From DASRDS01 sp035570055 (lineage in GTDB: Bacteria > Gemmatimonadota > Gemmatimonadetes > Gemmatimonadales > Gemmatimonadaceae), in NCBI GenBank assembly GCA_035570055.1, contig DATMLM010000090.1, positions 65,685 to 129,684 of the forward strand: a stretch of DNA of 64,000 nt, in the 5' to 3' direction. The position numbers were made by a program, and so were the translations under genes. Positions 43,662-52,221 of this stretch are shown piece after piece; the first letter of the stretch is position 1; every line of letters begins with the position of its first letter. Under the pieces are notes generated by a model that did no database searches, was not told the DNA's origin, and worked only from the letters and a program-made list of their open reading frames with translations.

Positions 43662-44272
43662 CAGATCGCGTTATGGGGATGACTTGGATAGTCTCGATAA
43701 TCGCAACGCTCTCGGTGGCTCGATCGGTATCGATGGTTTGGCCAGAGGTGTTGCCGGTGCATAGAACGTTCGCGTTCGTGCATCCCGGACAAAATGGTGC
43801 AGACACGCCGGCATCGCTTTTTGTCATATCTGTGGATGGCGATACGGCATACAAGATGGACTGCCACAATGGCAACTACGACGACGACAGCGAAATCAAC
43901 TTCTCGGGCGATTTTCAATGCGCACTTTTCGCGCTGCAGCGTGGCGTTAAAGCTAGTGCAAATCTGCTCGCGGACAGTTCGCGGGATCAGCAAACGAGCG
44001 ACTGGCTTTTTAATCGCGGCAGGATACTGGCCATCCAGTTATGGGGACAATGCGGTACCTATGCAGAGTATGGACTCGTACGGCACTTTCGCGTCAGAGG
44101 CATGCGCGTCACACTGGAGTTTGGCAATCTTCGATGGTCGACTGTCGGGCCAGATAAGAGCCAGCTTGACCAGTTCACTGTGGACCTATCAGTGGTGGCG
44201 GATTCCTCAGCAAATTCCGAAACTGCACAAGTTGTAGAGGTTTCTCGGCCACCGCGCGGTTGTGGATGGTGA
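43658..44272 (+). CDS. Possible immunity partner of the truncated RHS
   Basis: 204 residues; ATGA overlap with the RHS stop. It begins with a hydrophobic segment (MTWIVSIIATLSVARSVSMVW), a signal peptide or anchor, then a soluble domain with several Asp-rich motifs (CHNGNYDDDSEINFSGDFQCALFALQRGVKA) and a late GMRVTLEFGNLRWSTVGPDKSQLDQFTVDLSVV. Coupling to a polymorphic tip points to immunity function; the sequence itself shows no known fold. Confidence 0.55.
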   Translation: MTDRVMGMTWIVSIIATLSVARSVSMVWPEVLPVHRTFAFVHPGQNGADTPASLFVISVDGDTAYKMDCHNGNYDDDSEINFSGDFQCALFALQRGVKASANLLADSSRDQQTSDWLFNRGRILAIQLWGQCGTYAEYGLVRHFRVRGMRVTLEFGNLRWSTVGPDKSQLDQFTVDLSVVADSSANSETAQVVEVSRPPRGCGW

Positions 44273-44305
44273 GAACCTGGGCATACTCGGTCGCGGCTCG
44301 GTCAC

Positions 44306-44803
44306 TCAGTACGTGCCCGACGACAACCACGGGGAGTCGGGATGAGGATCGGCGTCAGCCGATGGTAGCAGCGCAAGCAGGGCGGCGATGACCTCGGCGT
44401 GGTCCTCCAGTTCGTCGGCCCGGAGGCCGAGCTCCGCGATCGCGGCTTCGAGCCGGTACGCGGTTTTCGCGTCAACGGCAATCATGGTGGCGCGCGCGAG
44501 GGCGCGAACGCAGGCAATCGCGCGGGTTGTGTGGGGCAGTCGCTCGCGGGGCGACACCCGGCGGAGAATCGGTATGGCAAGCGCGGCCTCACGTACGTAA
44601 CGGGATCGGGCGAGGCCGGTCGCCGCCGCCCACAGGCTGATCGTCTCGTATTCCGAAGCGGTGAACGGGACATGCAGGAAGCGGCGCGGGGGTTTGTGGC
44701 TCGGACCGCGGCCGCGTCGGCTGTCGCCGCCGGCGGGCTGTTCGGGAAGCATTTTGCTGGCATCCTCATGCTTGAGGAGAAAACAAAGATCGGATGCCGG
44801 CAT
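44306..44803 (-). CDS. MobC-like / ribbon-helix-helix mobilisation protein
   Basis: 165 residues; the central part reads FLHVPFTASEYETISLWAAATGLARSRYVREAALA, as in MobC/TraJ-like DNA-binding proteins, followed by helices (RAIACVRALARATMIAVDAKTAYRLEAAIAELG, HAEVIAALLALL). No relaxase is adjacent, so it is a leftover of a mobilisation module. The first about 35 residues may be an artefact of the long frame. Confidence 0.6.
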   Translation of the reverse strand: MPASDLCFLLKHEDASKMLPEQPAGGDSRRGRGPSHKPPRRFLHVPFTASEYETISLWAAATGLARSRYVREAALAIPILRRVSPRERLPHTTRAIACVRALARATMIAVDAKTAYRLEAAIAELGLRADELEDHAEVIAALLALLPSADADPHPDSPWLSSGTY

Positions 44804-44942
44804 GCTTATGACGGGGCGTCAGTCGATCGTCATTTCAACGTCAGCTATCCAACGGCGCGAAAATCCCGCCGTTGTGAATTGGACGCGCCGGGTCGGCAGT
44901 GTCCAGGGCAGGAGGTGTGATTCAGCAGGCAAGACAGGTCGT

Positions 44943-45620
44943 TTACCGTCGAGGTCTACGGGTAGACGGTCTATGGGCGAGGTGGCGAACGGTAGCCCAG
45001 CGCTCGTCGACCGCGGCGCGAAATGATGGGTGCTCGACTCGCGCGATCCAGCGCTGCATGTCCGCGTCTGAGATCGAGCCGCGGATCGCCAGCTCGGGCA
45101 AGTGACTGAAGCGGCGGCCGCGGCGCGCTGACACGTACAGGGTGTCGAAGAGTGCCTTGGCCGGCGTCGCCAGCTCGAAGCGGCCGTAGGCATCGCCGGC
45201 CGCGTAGCCGTCGACGAGCTCCGGCTGGATCTGGTGGAACTCGAAGTCGCCGAGGGGCGTGTGCACCGTCTCGTGTTGCTCGGCGACGGCGACCTGGATC
45301 GCCGGGGGGATCTGGGACAGGATCCCGTGCAGGTGCAGGGCTGACAGGAACGACACGTACCCGGCTGACGGCTGTCCTTCCTGCGACGAAGATCGCGCGA
45401 GCAGGAAGGGTACCACGGCGTACGGCGAAAAGTCCGGGTGACGGGTATCGGCCCACAGTCCGCGCACGAGTCGGGTGACCAGACCTTGTTCCTGAAGGCG
45501 AGCCAGACCACGAGACGCCGTATTCGGTGACACGTCCGCGGCGGCCGCGGCGGTGGCGGTCGTGAAGATCGGCGCCCGCGGGGTAACGTCGCGCAAGACG
45601 ATCGGGCCGACCTGGGTCAT
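44943..45620 (-). CDS. abiEi: AbiEi-type antitoxin/transcription regulator
   Basis: 225 residues from ATG 45620, overlapping the abiEii stop as ATGA. Winged-helix start (AAAAADVSPNTASRGLARLQEQGLVTRLVRGLW), then YVSFLSALHLHGILSQIPPAIQVAV and the FEFHQIQPELVDGYAAGDAYGRFELATPAKALFDTLYVSARRG block, as in AbiEi antitoxins. These repress their own operon and neutralise AbiEii. It follows the toxin gene here, the reverse of the usual order. Confidence 0.85.
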   Translation of the reverse strand: MTQVGPIVLRDVTPRAPIFTTATAAAAADVSPNTASRGLARLQEQGLVTRLVRGLWADTRHPDFSPYAVVPFLLARSSSQEGQPSAGYVSFLSALHLHGILSQIPPAIQVAVAEQHETVHTPLGDFEFHQIQPELVDGYAAGDAYGRFELATPAKALFDTLYVSARRGRRFSHLPELAIRGSISDADMQRWIARVEHPSFRAAVDERWATVRHLAHRPSTRRPRR

Positions 45621-46447
45621 GGGCGTGTCCCTCGCGACTCTCCGTTTGACTTGGGCTGTTGCTCCAGTCGCTCGATAAAGCTCGCGACGCGCACTTGCAT
45701 GGCGTCCCACTGTGCACCGTGGTGGGCGCGGGCGTCAGAGCGGAGGAACGCGCCGACCTGGTCCTCGAACTGATCGTGCGATATGTCGAGGGCTCGTGTG
45801 GCAGCCTCCCGAAGGACCTGGTTGGACAGATGACCACGCAGCAGGGCGAGGTCGACGGGCGGCTGCCGCGCGTCGAGCTCCTCGCTGAGCAGGACATTCA
45901 GATCGAACACGTCGCGCGCCTGGACCTCGCTGCGCAGCGCGAGCGCCGCGATCTTCTGCCATACGGCCGGCGTGCGACCGTAGTGGCCGACTCGAGGGTA
46001 CGTCGTCCCGACGGCAATGTACGAATCAACCACCTCGGGCAGCGGGCGGGCGAGGGTCGCCCAAGTCGCGGGTGCTTCGCCGCGATACGAGACCTCGATC
46101 TTCGTCGGATAGCGCACGCCGCCGGCGATGAGGCCGAGCTTGTAGCGCAGGACCGTGTCGGTGTCCTTGGCCGGCCGTTCCGGCAAGTCCACGTCGCGGA
46201 TGCCGAGCGCGAGCAGCTCGCGGCGCAGCGTTGGTGCGTGCAGGGCCTTCCGAAGGAGCGCCTTGAGCCGCTGGCGGAGCCGCGGGTCCGCATCGAGGTC
46301 CATGTCCTCCGAATACCGCTCGCTCCCGTAGAAGAAGCGGAGGTTGACGCCGCCCTTGACCCGCAAGGCGAGGCCCTCGCCTGGCGCTACGGACTGCAGC
46401 ACCAGGCAGTGGAACGCCTCGCGAATCTGGATCGGGCCGAGCGGCAT
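45617..46447 (-). CDS. abiEii: AbiEii-type nucleotidyltransferase toxin
   Basis: 276 residues from ATG 46447; TTG 46456 is less likely. Nucleotidyltransferase motif: ALRVKGGVNLRFFYGSERYSEDMDLDAD, the G(G)xxxxR...SEDxDLD pattern of AbiEii/AbiGii. Later conserved blocks: TKIEVSYRG, YPRVGHYGRTPAVWQKIAALALRSEVQARDVFDLNVLL. Type IV toxin-antitoxin toxin that modifies tRNA in studied relatives. It lies 11 bp behind a large palindrome. Confidence 0.9.
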   Translation of the reverse strand: MPLGPIQIREAFHCLVLQSVAPGEGLALRVKGGVNLRFFYGSERYSEDMDLDADPRLRQRLKALLRKALHAPTLRRELLALGIRDVDLPERPAKDTDTVLRYKLGLIAGGVRYPTKIEVSYRGEAPATWATLARPLPEVVDSYIAVGTTYPRVGHYGRTPAVWQKIAALALRSEVQARDVFDLNVLLSEELDARQPPVDLALLRGHLSNQVLREAATRALDISHDQFEDQVGAFLRSDARAHHGAQWDAMQVRVASFIERLEQQPKSNGESRGTRP

Positions 46448-46457
46448 GGGAATCAAT

Positions 46458-46496
46458 ATACTGCCGAACTAGCCAAAATAGCTAGTTGGGCAGTAT
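46458..46496. promoter_or_regulatory. AbiE operator palindrome
   Basis: ATACTGCCGAACTAGC (46458-46473), 7-base centre CAAAATA, and GCTAGTTGGGCAGTAT (46481-46496): 16-bp arms with one mismatch. It lies between the AbiEii ATG and the radC stop, 11 bp from the ATG. AbiEi antitoxins are known to bind inverted repeats in their promoter, so this is probably the autoregulatory site. Confidence 0.75.
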
Positions 46497-46502
46497 AATG
46501 GT

Positions 46503-47354
46503 TTACAGCCACTGCTCCTCCAAAAAGCTCGTATAGCGGTCATGGCCGATAATGACGTGGTCGTACATGGGGATGTCGAGCTGACGGCCGGCCGTGGCCA
46601 GCCGCTGCGTCAGTGCGCGGTCTTCGGGTGAGGGCGACGGGTCCCCGCTGGTGTGGTTGTGGACGAGCACAAACGCGGCGGCGCCTTCGACGATGGCGGC
46701 CTGATATAGCTCTCGGGTCGTGACGCCCGTCGTGAGGCCCGCGCTGCACGAATCTTTGCGATTCAGCGTGAACGTTCGCGTAATGCCGTGCTGGGTGTCG
46801 AGCACGACCAGAAGAAACTCGGTGACGGTCAGCGCGCGCATCCGTGGGGCTTCGCGGAGGACGATGTCCATCGGACTTATGACGCGTGGCCGTTCCTCGC
46901 TTGCCTCATCCAGCCAGCGGCGCGCAAGCTCGATCGCGGCCCGCAACTTCGCGACTCGAGTAGGACCCACGCCGGGAACCGCCACGAGCGTCGACACGTC
47001 GATATCTCGCAATCGGCGAATGGACCCACCGGTCACTGCGACCACATCGCGACTGACGTCCAGGGAACTCCGGCGTCCGGCGGCGCCCATGACGAGGCAG
47101 AGCAGCTCCTGTGTCGTGAGTGCTTCCGCGCCATGATTGACGAGGCGGGTGCGTGGCCGTTCGCTGTAGGGAAGATCCCGAATCGTCAGCCTAGGCTGCG
47201 GTGCTGCAGCTGCGTGCTTGCGGCGGCGCGGTCGGCTAGTCGACAGCTTGTCTGGTGAGATGATGCCGGCGAGTGCCGATGGGATGATCTCGCCGATCTG
47301 GACCGGCCCGTCGCTGAGCGCGGGCCGGGTGTTGTCTAACGGTTGGGCGGTCAT
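46503..47354 (-). CDS. radC: RadC-family JAB-domain protein
   Basis: 283 residues from ATG 47354, overlapping the GIY-YIG gene stop as ATGA. A helix-hairpin-helix part (VSTLVAVPGVGPTRVAKLRAAIELARRW) precedes the JAB domain with metal motif (VLVHNHTSGDPSPSPED) and the ending DIPMYDHVIIGHDRYTSFLEEQWL. RadC proteins are typical of plasmids and integrative elements. The exact biochemical role is still unclear. Confidence 0.9.
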   Translation of the reverse strand: MTAQPLDNTRPALSDGPVQIGEIIPSALAGIISPDKLSTSRPRRRKHAAAAPQPRLTIRDLPYSERPRTRLVNHGAEALTTQELLCLVMGAAGRRSSLDVSRDVVAVTGGSIRRLRDIDVSTLVAVPGVGPTRVAKLRAAIELARRWLDEASEERPRVISPMDIVLREAPRMRALTVTEFLLVVLDTQHGITRTFTLNRKDSCSAGLTTGVTTRELYQAAIVEGAAAFVLVHNHTSGDPSPSPEDRALTQRLATAGRQLDIPMYDHVIIGHDRYTSFLEEQWL

Positions 47355-47722
47355 GAGTCGGCTGGCTCCGGTGCGGCGGGATTGCGCGGCGTGTAGGCGC
47401 GTGCGCGGCGATCGGAGCCAGCGCAGATCGGGCAGAGGCGAGGGGTGTTCTTGCACCGGTGGACGCTGCGCTCGAACGTGCGCGAAGCGCGCTTCCAGGT
47501 GAACGCGACGTCGAAACCGACGCCGGCGGCCGCGACGGCGGCGAGGAGGCGCGAGCCGTGACCGGCGCGGTGTTCGGCTATGCGCTGCGCGATGTCCTTC
47601 GTATAGCCGACGTAGTGCCTGGCGTGGTAGTACGGTTGCTTGAAGTGCACGAGGTAGACGAGACCGGACCCACGCCGGCGCCGAGTGATGCGCCGGCGCC
47701 GGGTGGTGCGTATGGCGACCAT
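47351..47722 (-). CDS. GIY-YIG nuclease-domain protein
   Basis: 123 residues from ATG 47722. The motif GLVYLVHFK...HARHYVGYTKDIAQRIAEHRAGHGSRLLAAV has the paired Y(L)V...YVGYT of GIY-YIG endonucleases, followed by FDVAFTWKRASRTFERSVHRCKN and a CPIC. Basic N-terminus suggests DNA binding. Coupled to radC; probably a mobile-element nuclease. Confidence 0.8.
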   Translation of the reverse strand: MVAIRTTRRRRITRRRRGSGLVYLVHFKQPYYHARHYVGYTKDIAQRIAEHRAGHGSRLLAAVAAAGVGFDVAFTWKRASRTFERSVHRCKNTPRLCPICAGSDRRARAYTPRNPAAPEPADS

Positions 47723-47724
47723 GG

Positions 47725-47919
47725 TCAGGCCTCCACGATCTGGAGGGTGGCCTGGGCGCGTGCGATCTCTGCTTCGGCGAGGAACTGGTCGAACTCTTCG
47801 CGGCACGCGCGATCGGCGTCGCCGAAAATGGCGTAGTAGATGCCGTGGACGTGGAAAGCGCCTTCGGCGGCGAGGATGTCAGCCTCGACGTCGGCGACGA
47901 GGCTATCAGTGGTGTTCAT
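47725..47919 (-). CDS. Small acidic protein of unknown function
   Basis: 64 residues, 2 bp before the GIY-YIG ATG in the same operon. Mostly helical (ADVEADILAAEGAFHVHGIYYAIFGDADRACREEFDQFLAEAEIARAQATLQIVEA), acidic. GACCTCCGG lies upstream of its start as ribosome-site complement. No known family. Confidence 0.55.
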   Translation of the reverse strand: MNTTDSLVADVEADILAAEGAFHVHGIYYAIFGDADRACREEFDQFLAEAEIARAQATLQIVEA

Positions 47920-47971
47920 GCGACCTCCGGTGTTGTGCGGACGGTCGCGCCTCGCTAGACTCCCTGGCGCG

Positions 47972-48034
47972 CAACCGTTCGCGGTTGTGTGGGGCGGGGT
48001 AGCCGGCCGACTTCTCAGGGCCGCCGGCTATCCC
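47972..48034. repeat. Two hairpins between small genes
   Basis: CAACCG-TTCG-CGGTTG (47972-47987) is a 6-bp stem with a 4-base loop. GGGTAGCCGGC (47997-48007) pairs with GCCGGCTATCCC (48023-48034) with one bulge and is followed by GTTTTC, terminator-like in the plus direction. Flanking genes are both minus strand. Confidence 0.5.
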
Positions 48035-48040
48035 GTTTTC

Positions 48041-48388
48041 TTATCTGGTGCTGTGGAGCGTGGCGCGCTCGGCGGCGTAGCTATCGCACTCGTCGTCGAA
48101 CGCCTGGGCGCACGAGAGGTCCTCCTCGTCGTGGTAGAGGCGGCTGTTGATCTGGCGCGCGTGCTGAGTCGACAGGATGGCGTAGCCGCACCAGCCGCAT
48201 ATGGGGCAGAGCTTCACGTAGCGGCAGAGCAGCGACGCCTCGGCGACGGCGCGTTCGGCGAGCACATGGCGTGCGAGCGCTGCGTCGATGGTGGACGTGA
48301 AGGGGACGCCGTCGACGACCCGCGTCCCTTCCTTGGCGATGATGGCAAGCTCGACGAACTGAACGGCGCGTGCTGTGGATGACGTCAT
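48041..48388 (-). CDS. Small cysteine-containing protein of unknown function
   Basis: 115 residues. A CPICGWCG motif near residue 61 could be a zinc knuckle or redox site. Surrounding helices are ordinary (AALARHVLAERAVAEASLLCRYVKL, SCAQAFDDECDSYAAERATLH). It probably belongs to the same accessory operon. Start ATG 48388 is preceded by GGGAGGTCGC, a good ribosome site. Confidence 0.55.
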   Translation of the reverse strand: MTSSTARAVQFVELAIIAKEGTRVVDGVPFTSTIDAALARHVLAERAVAEASLLCRYVKLCPICGWCGYAILSTQHARQINSRLYHDEEDLSCAQAFDDECDSYAAERATLHSTR

Positions 48389-49210
48389 GCGACCTCCCGA
48401 TGGTGGTCCCGGAGGTGCGCGCCGTTAGGATGCACGCGCCCCTCCGGGGGACTTGGGCGAGTCAGTCCGCGAACCTTGGTGGGGGAGCGGGCTGGCTCGT
48501 TTTGCGAGTGGGAATATTAACTACAGTACTGAGATAAGCCGTTATCGTTATGCGGCTTATGTAATCGTTGGCGCGCACGTACTGGGACTGAGACAGTGAT
48601 GACGGTCGCGAGGTGGGGATGACGTCGTGTGTGGAGCCGAGCGTGCGAGAGGGCGGCGCGATCGTGCGGGGTGATCGCGAGTCGACACGCCGTTGCTGCC
48701 GGCGGCCAGGCGAACAGCGGCGCGCGTGGCCAGCGGTCGCGAAGCGATGCAGTCCGTAAACCGAGCCGTCGGTGCAAGCCCGCTCCGCCCCGTTAGGGGC
48801 GGTTATGCTCGGTTTTGCACCAACGTCCGCGCACGAGAGCGCCGTGCGGTGCCGTTCACGTAGACGCGCAGTGGTAGCGGGCGCTCTCGTGCGTGTGCGA
48901 TGCGGCCCGGACGTGCGACATCAAACAGCTATGCAGTCCGATGCAGTACATCGCCGAAGCGAGCCGAAGGCGTCGCCCGAGGCGATGTCGCGGAGCGTGC
49001 CCACACGGGAGCGGACGCGAAGCGGGCGCGGAGTGTGGGCATGGGTGGCGCTCAGTGAGCGGTTCGTGGGGCGCGCGTCACGGGAGGGCGCTGCTCGGGC
49101 TTGTGCTCAGCTGGCGGGCATGCAGTCGGCGGGCGATACGCTGAGGTCCGATTCAGTAGTGTGCGCGTGCACCCAGCGATGGGCGTGTCCGCGGGCGGTG
49201 TCTAGCTGGC
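48389..49210. other. 820-bp structured non-coding region
   Basis: Rich in perfect inverted repeats: AAACCGAGC/GCTCGGTTT (48758-48766, 48807-48815); CCGCCCC-GTTA-GGGGCGG (48785-48802); GGTGCAA/TTGCACC (48771-48777, 48815-48821); CGCACGAGAGCGCC/GGCGCTCTCGTGCG (48830-48843, 48880-48893); ACATCGCC/GGCGATGT (48948-48955, 48981-48988); GTGCCCACAC/GTGTGGGCAT (48997-49006, 49033-49042). Candidate origin, oriT or structured RNA. No coding frame is convincing. Confidence 0.55.
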
Positions 49211-49543
49211 ATGGGCATGCCGAGGAAGCCGGCGGTCGAGATCACGCCGGACGGTCGCGTGTATCTCATCGACAATCGGAACAATAAATGGCGCGTGTAT
49301 GACATCTGCTTTGGTCCGCCGTACGCGGCGCCCCATCACTTCAAGGCTTTTCTGCCGCCGCACGCTGAAGCGAACAATCGGTACTTCGTTACGCCGGGAG
49401 GGAAGTACCGCTCATATCGGTTCTCGCGTGAATCGGTGCGCGATATCGACGCGGAGACGTTGAACGCCCAGCTGCGAGAGTCAGGGTTTCCAGAGACGAC
49501 GCGGTTCGACGGGGCGACGCATTACACGCCGAACGCACCATGA
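49211..49543 (+). CDS. Conserved-looking hypothetical protein
   Basis: 110 residues from ATG 49211. A soluble alpha/beta chain: EITPDGRVYLIDNRNNKWRVYDICFGPPYAAPHHFKAFLPPHAEANNRYFVTPGGKYRSYRFSRESVRDIDAETLNAQLRESGFPE. The coherent composition and ATGA coupling to the next gene support a real gene. No domain recognised. Confidence 0.55.
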   Translation: MGMPRKPAVEITPDGRVYLIDNRNNKWRVYDICFGPPYAAPHHFKAFLPPHAEANNRYFVTPGGKYRSYRFSRESVRDIDAETLNAQLRESGFPETTRFDGATHYTPNAP

Positions 49544-49749
49544 GCGTGTCTGAGCCCGACGATGGCGGGTCGCGCTTGAACGGCGGCGCGAAGCACAGCA
49601 CCGAGGCGGCCAGGTCGCTCGTGTGGTGCGGAGGGTGCGGTACGTCCTTCGACCCCGCATCGCTGGACGAGGTGCTCTTTCACGCGAGTGATCATCGATC
49701 CCCAGCGCCCCGAACGGGGATCAGGGGCGTCGAGGTCAGGCGAGACTAG
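49540..49749 (+). CDS. Small CxxC protein
   Basis: 69 residues; start overlaps the previous stop as ATGA. One zinc-ribbon half (WCGGCGTSFDP) followed by a histidine (FHASDH), which could complete a C2-H2 site. It sits 35 bp before the DNA ligase gene. Function unknown. Confidence 0.5.
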   Translation: MSVSEPDDGGSRLNGGAKHSTEAARSLVWCGGCGTSFDPASLDEVLFHASDHRSPAPRTGIRGVEVRRD

Positions 49750-49784
49750 CGAGAGCGGGCGTCGGGAGTTGGTGTCAGAGCAGT

Positions 49785-50770
49785 GTGTCGGATTTGCCTC
49801 TTGATGCCTTGCCACGTAGCAACATGACATTTGTCGAGCCTATGCTCGTGAAGCCGGTATCGCGGCTGCCCGAGGGCTCGAACTGGCAGTACGAGATCAA
49901 ATGGGATGGCTATCGCGCTCTCGCCATTAGGGCCGGCGACAAGGTGGCGTTGGTCTCACGACGCAACAACTCATTCGTCAACCGATTTCCGCCGATCGCG
50001 GCCGACCTACGTACGCTGGAGAATGGCTCGATCCTCGACGGGGAAATCGTTGCATTCGATGCCCAAGGCGCGCCGTCGTTCAGTTTGCTGCAGCAACGTA
50101 CAGAAAACGCTCGTGCTCTGGTTTACCTCGTGTTCGATGTCCTTGCGTTCCGAGGGCGGGACGTCCGTCAGCTCGCACTGGTAGATCGGCGGGGCTTGCT
50201 CGATGAAGTCCTAGCGAGCGACCAGAACTCTGTGCGCCGCGCACCCATTGTCGATGCGGCGCCGAAGGACCTGATACGTGCGGTGAAGGCACAGGGGTTG
50301 GAGGGTATTGTCGCCAAGCGACTCGATAGTCGCTACGCGTCGGGGAGTCGAAGCGGCGCATGGGTCAAATTCAGGGTGAACAAAGGCCGGGCGCTCGTCA
50401 TTGGCGGTTATCGGATCGGCAACGGCACCTTCGACAACCTTGCCGTCGGATATTACGATGACCGCGATCGATTCATGTTCGTCGCGAGGATCCAGGGCGG
50501 TTTTGCGCCGGATGTGAAGCACCAGATCTTCGCGCGCTTGCGGAGGCTCGAAATCGAGTCCTGTCCGTTCGTCAATCTCCCACAGCCAAAGGCGGTCAGG
50601 TGGGGCGAGGCTTTGACGCAGAGGCGATGCGGAACTATCGATGGGTAATACCGGACCTCGTCGCGCAGGTGGAGTTCACCGAGTGGACATCCGCCGGCCA
50701 TCTCCGGCATGCACGTTTTGCGGGTCTGCGTGACGACAAGGAACCCAAGGATGTTCGCAAGCAGAGCTAA
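49785..50770 (+). pseudogene. ATP-dependent DNA ligase domain (LigD-like), frameshifted near its C-terminus
   Basis: The first 276 residues are an intact nucleotidyl-transferase/OB ligase: catalytic Lys in EIKWDGYRALA, then VALVSRRNN, LDGEIVAFD, LVYLVFDVLAF, EGIVAKRLDSRYASGSRSGAWVKFR. At about 50607-50610 one base appears lost: the frame runs into QRRCGTIDG and stop, while the neighbouring frame continues with FDAEAMRNYRWVIPDLVAQVEFTEWTSAGHLRHARFAGLRDDKEP and ends at 50770, as in normal ligases. So either a real mutation or a sequencing error. The Ku and primase parts of NHEJ LigD are absent. Confidence 0.85.
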
Positions 50771-51032
50771 CGGCTGCGCTGCAAATGACGCTGGTGTTGG
50801 TGCATTGGAGTAAGGATTCCAGCGAGTGACGGCCGACAGCTAGTCACTCGACGGTGCCATGGCGCATCCAGTGTGCGGTCTGGAGCGCGCTAGGAAAGGT
50901 CACTGACCGCCATGCGCCGACTCCTTCGGCCGTGTTGCACGATCGTTGGAGCGTCGAACTAAGTAACAATCGCGGCTTCAATCTCCGGTCGTTGTTGACC
51001 TCCTCGTGCGCGGAATTTCGAACTAATGCTCG
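50771..51032. other. 260-bp spacer
   Basis: Between the ligase and the AAA+ activator. No promoter or clear motif; a tandem 21-bp repeat (ATGGCG(G)TGGCACGCTGAGGA) begins at its end and runs into the next frame at 51039-51082. Confidence 0.3.
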
Positions 51033-52211
51033 ATGGCTGAATGGCGTGGCACGCTGAGGAATGGCGGTGGCACGCTGAGGAACGTTGCGTTTCACCCAAG
51101 AGTCATTAGCGTGATGCGCGCTGGGCCTCTTTACGAAACCAGGCTGGCGATTCGGCGCATTGAGCCGTCGCCCCTGGATCCCGACGATATTGTCGCGGAG
51201 GGATGCATGGCACGTCTGGAAGAACTGCTCATCGGTGCATCTTTGCAGATGCGTGAGGTCCGACGGCTCGTGGCTCGATTTGGTCCCACGCCATTGCCAG
51301 TTCTCGTGACTGGGGCAACAGGCGTCGGCAAAGGTCTAGTGGCTCAGGCGCTCCACGAGTCCAGTCGACGAACGGGCGAGTTTGTTCCCGCGAATGTGGC
51401 CGCGCTCGGTGATGGGCTCGTGGAGAGCGAACTATTTGGTCACGTGCGAGGCGCCTTTACAAGTGCAACGGGATCTCGGCGTGGCCTCGCCAAACAAGCG
51501 CATGGCGGGACACTGTTTCTGGATGAAATCCATCGCCTGTCTCCCGTCGCCCAACCGAAGCTTCTTCGAGCTGTCGAGACCAAGATGATCAGGCCCGTCG
51601 GGTCGGATTCAGAAGCTCGCGCCGACTTCCGCGTGATCGCGGCCGCGAACGAAGATTTGAGGACGCTGGTCGATGCGGGTCGTTTCCAAGCGGACCTACT
51701 CGCACGACTGTCGCGGCTCGTCATACACGTGCCACCCCTTGGTGAGCACCGTGAAGATATTCCGTTGCTGGCGGAGCGGTTCGTGCGTGCGCTCGAGGGA
51801 TTCGCGACGGCGCGCTTCACGCAAAGCGGCTTCGATGCGCTTATGGAACACGATTGGCCATGGAACGTGCGAGAATTGCAAGTCGTAGTCGAACGCGCCT
51901 GTGTGCTGGCCGAGCATCCTATTATCGATCGAGCTGCTATTCAGAGCGCGATGCGTGCTGGCCTTCGCCACGAGAGAACTGGCGAGTCACTGTCCACATC
52001 TCCCTACGATTGTCGAGAATGCCTTACGGAGCGGGAGCACTTACTCCGATCGACGCTCAAGAACGCTGGTGGCAAAGTGAGGCTCGCGGCCGCTCAACTG
52101 GGCGTCAGCCGGATGACGCTGTACCGTTGGATGACCGAACTCGGCATCGCTACGCCAGAGCGGCGTAGGCGGCGAAGCGCTCGCGAGGCGAATTCACGGA
52201 TCAGTGAGTGA
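51033..52211 (+). CDS. NtrC-like AAA+ regulator with Fis-type HTH
   Basis: 392 residues from ATG 51033; the first 17 residues come from a tandem repeat, so ATG 51114 (MRAGPLYETRL) may be the true start. AAA+ core: Walker A (TGATGVGKGLVAQAL), GAFTSA in place of GAFTGA, Walker B (GGTLFLDEIHRL), sensor (FRVIAAANEDL), RELQVVVERA. C-terminal HTH (KVRLAAAQLGVSRMTLYRWMTELGI). The family activates sigma-54 promoters. The Gly to Ser change in the loop could weaken or alter sigma-54 contact. It lies upstream of the RHS operon. Confidence 0.85.
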   Translation: MAEWRGTLRNGGGTLRNVAFHPRVISVMRAGPLYETRLAIRRIEPSPLDPDDIVAEGCMARLEELLIGASLQMREVRRLVARFGPTPLPVLVTGATGVGKGLVAQALHESSRRTGEFVPANVAALGDGLVESELFGHVRGAFTSATGSRRGLAKQAHGGTLFLDEIHRLSPVAQPKLLRAVETKMIRPVGSDSEARADFRVIAAANEDLRTLVDAGRFQADLLARLSRLVIHVPPLGEHREDIPLLAERFVRALEGFATARFTQSGFDALMEHDWPWNVRELQVVVERACVLAEHPIIDRAAIQSAMRAGLRHERTGESLSTSPYDCRECLTEREHLLRSTLKNAGGKVRLAAAQLGVSRMTLYRWMTELGIATPERRRRRSAREANSRISE

Positions 52212-52221
52212 GCGCAGCGCA

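Noticed and set aside
51039..51085. TGGCACG sequences as sigma-54 promoters
   Set aside because: The downstream TTGC lies 18 bp from GG rather than the required 12-bp spacing, and the sequence is a tandem repeat inside the frame.
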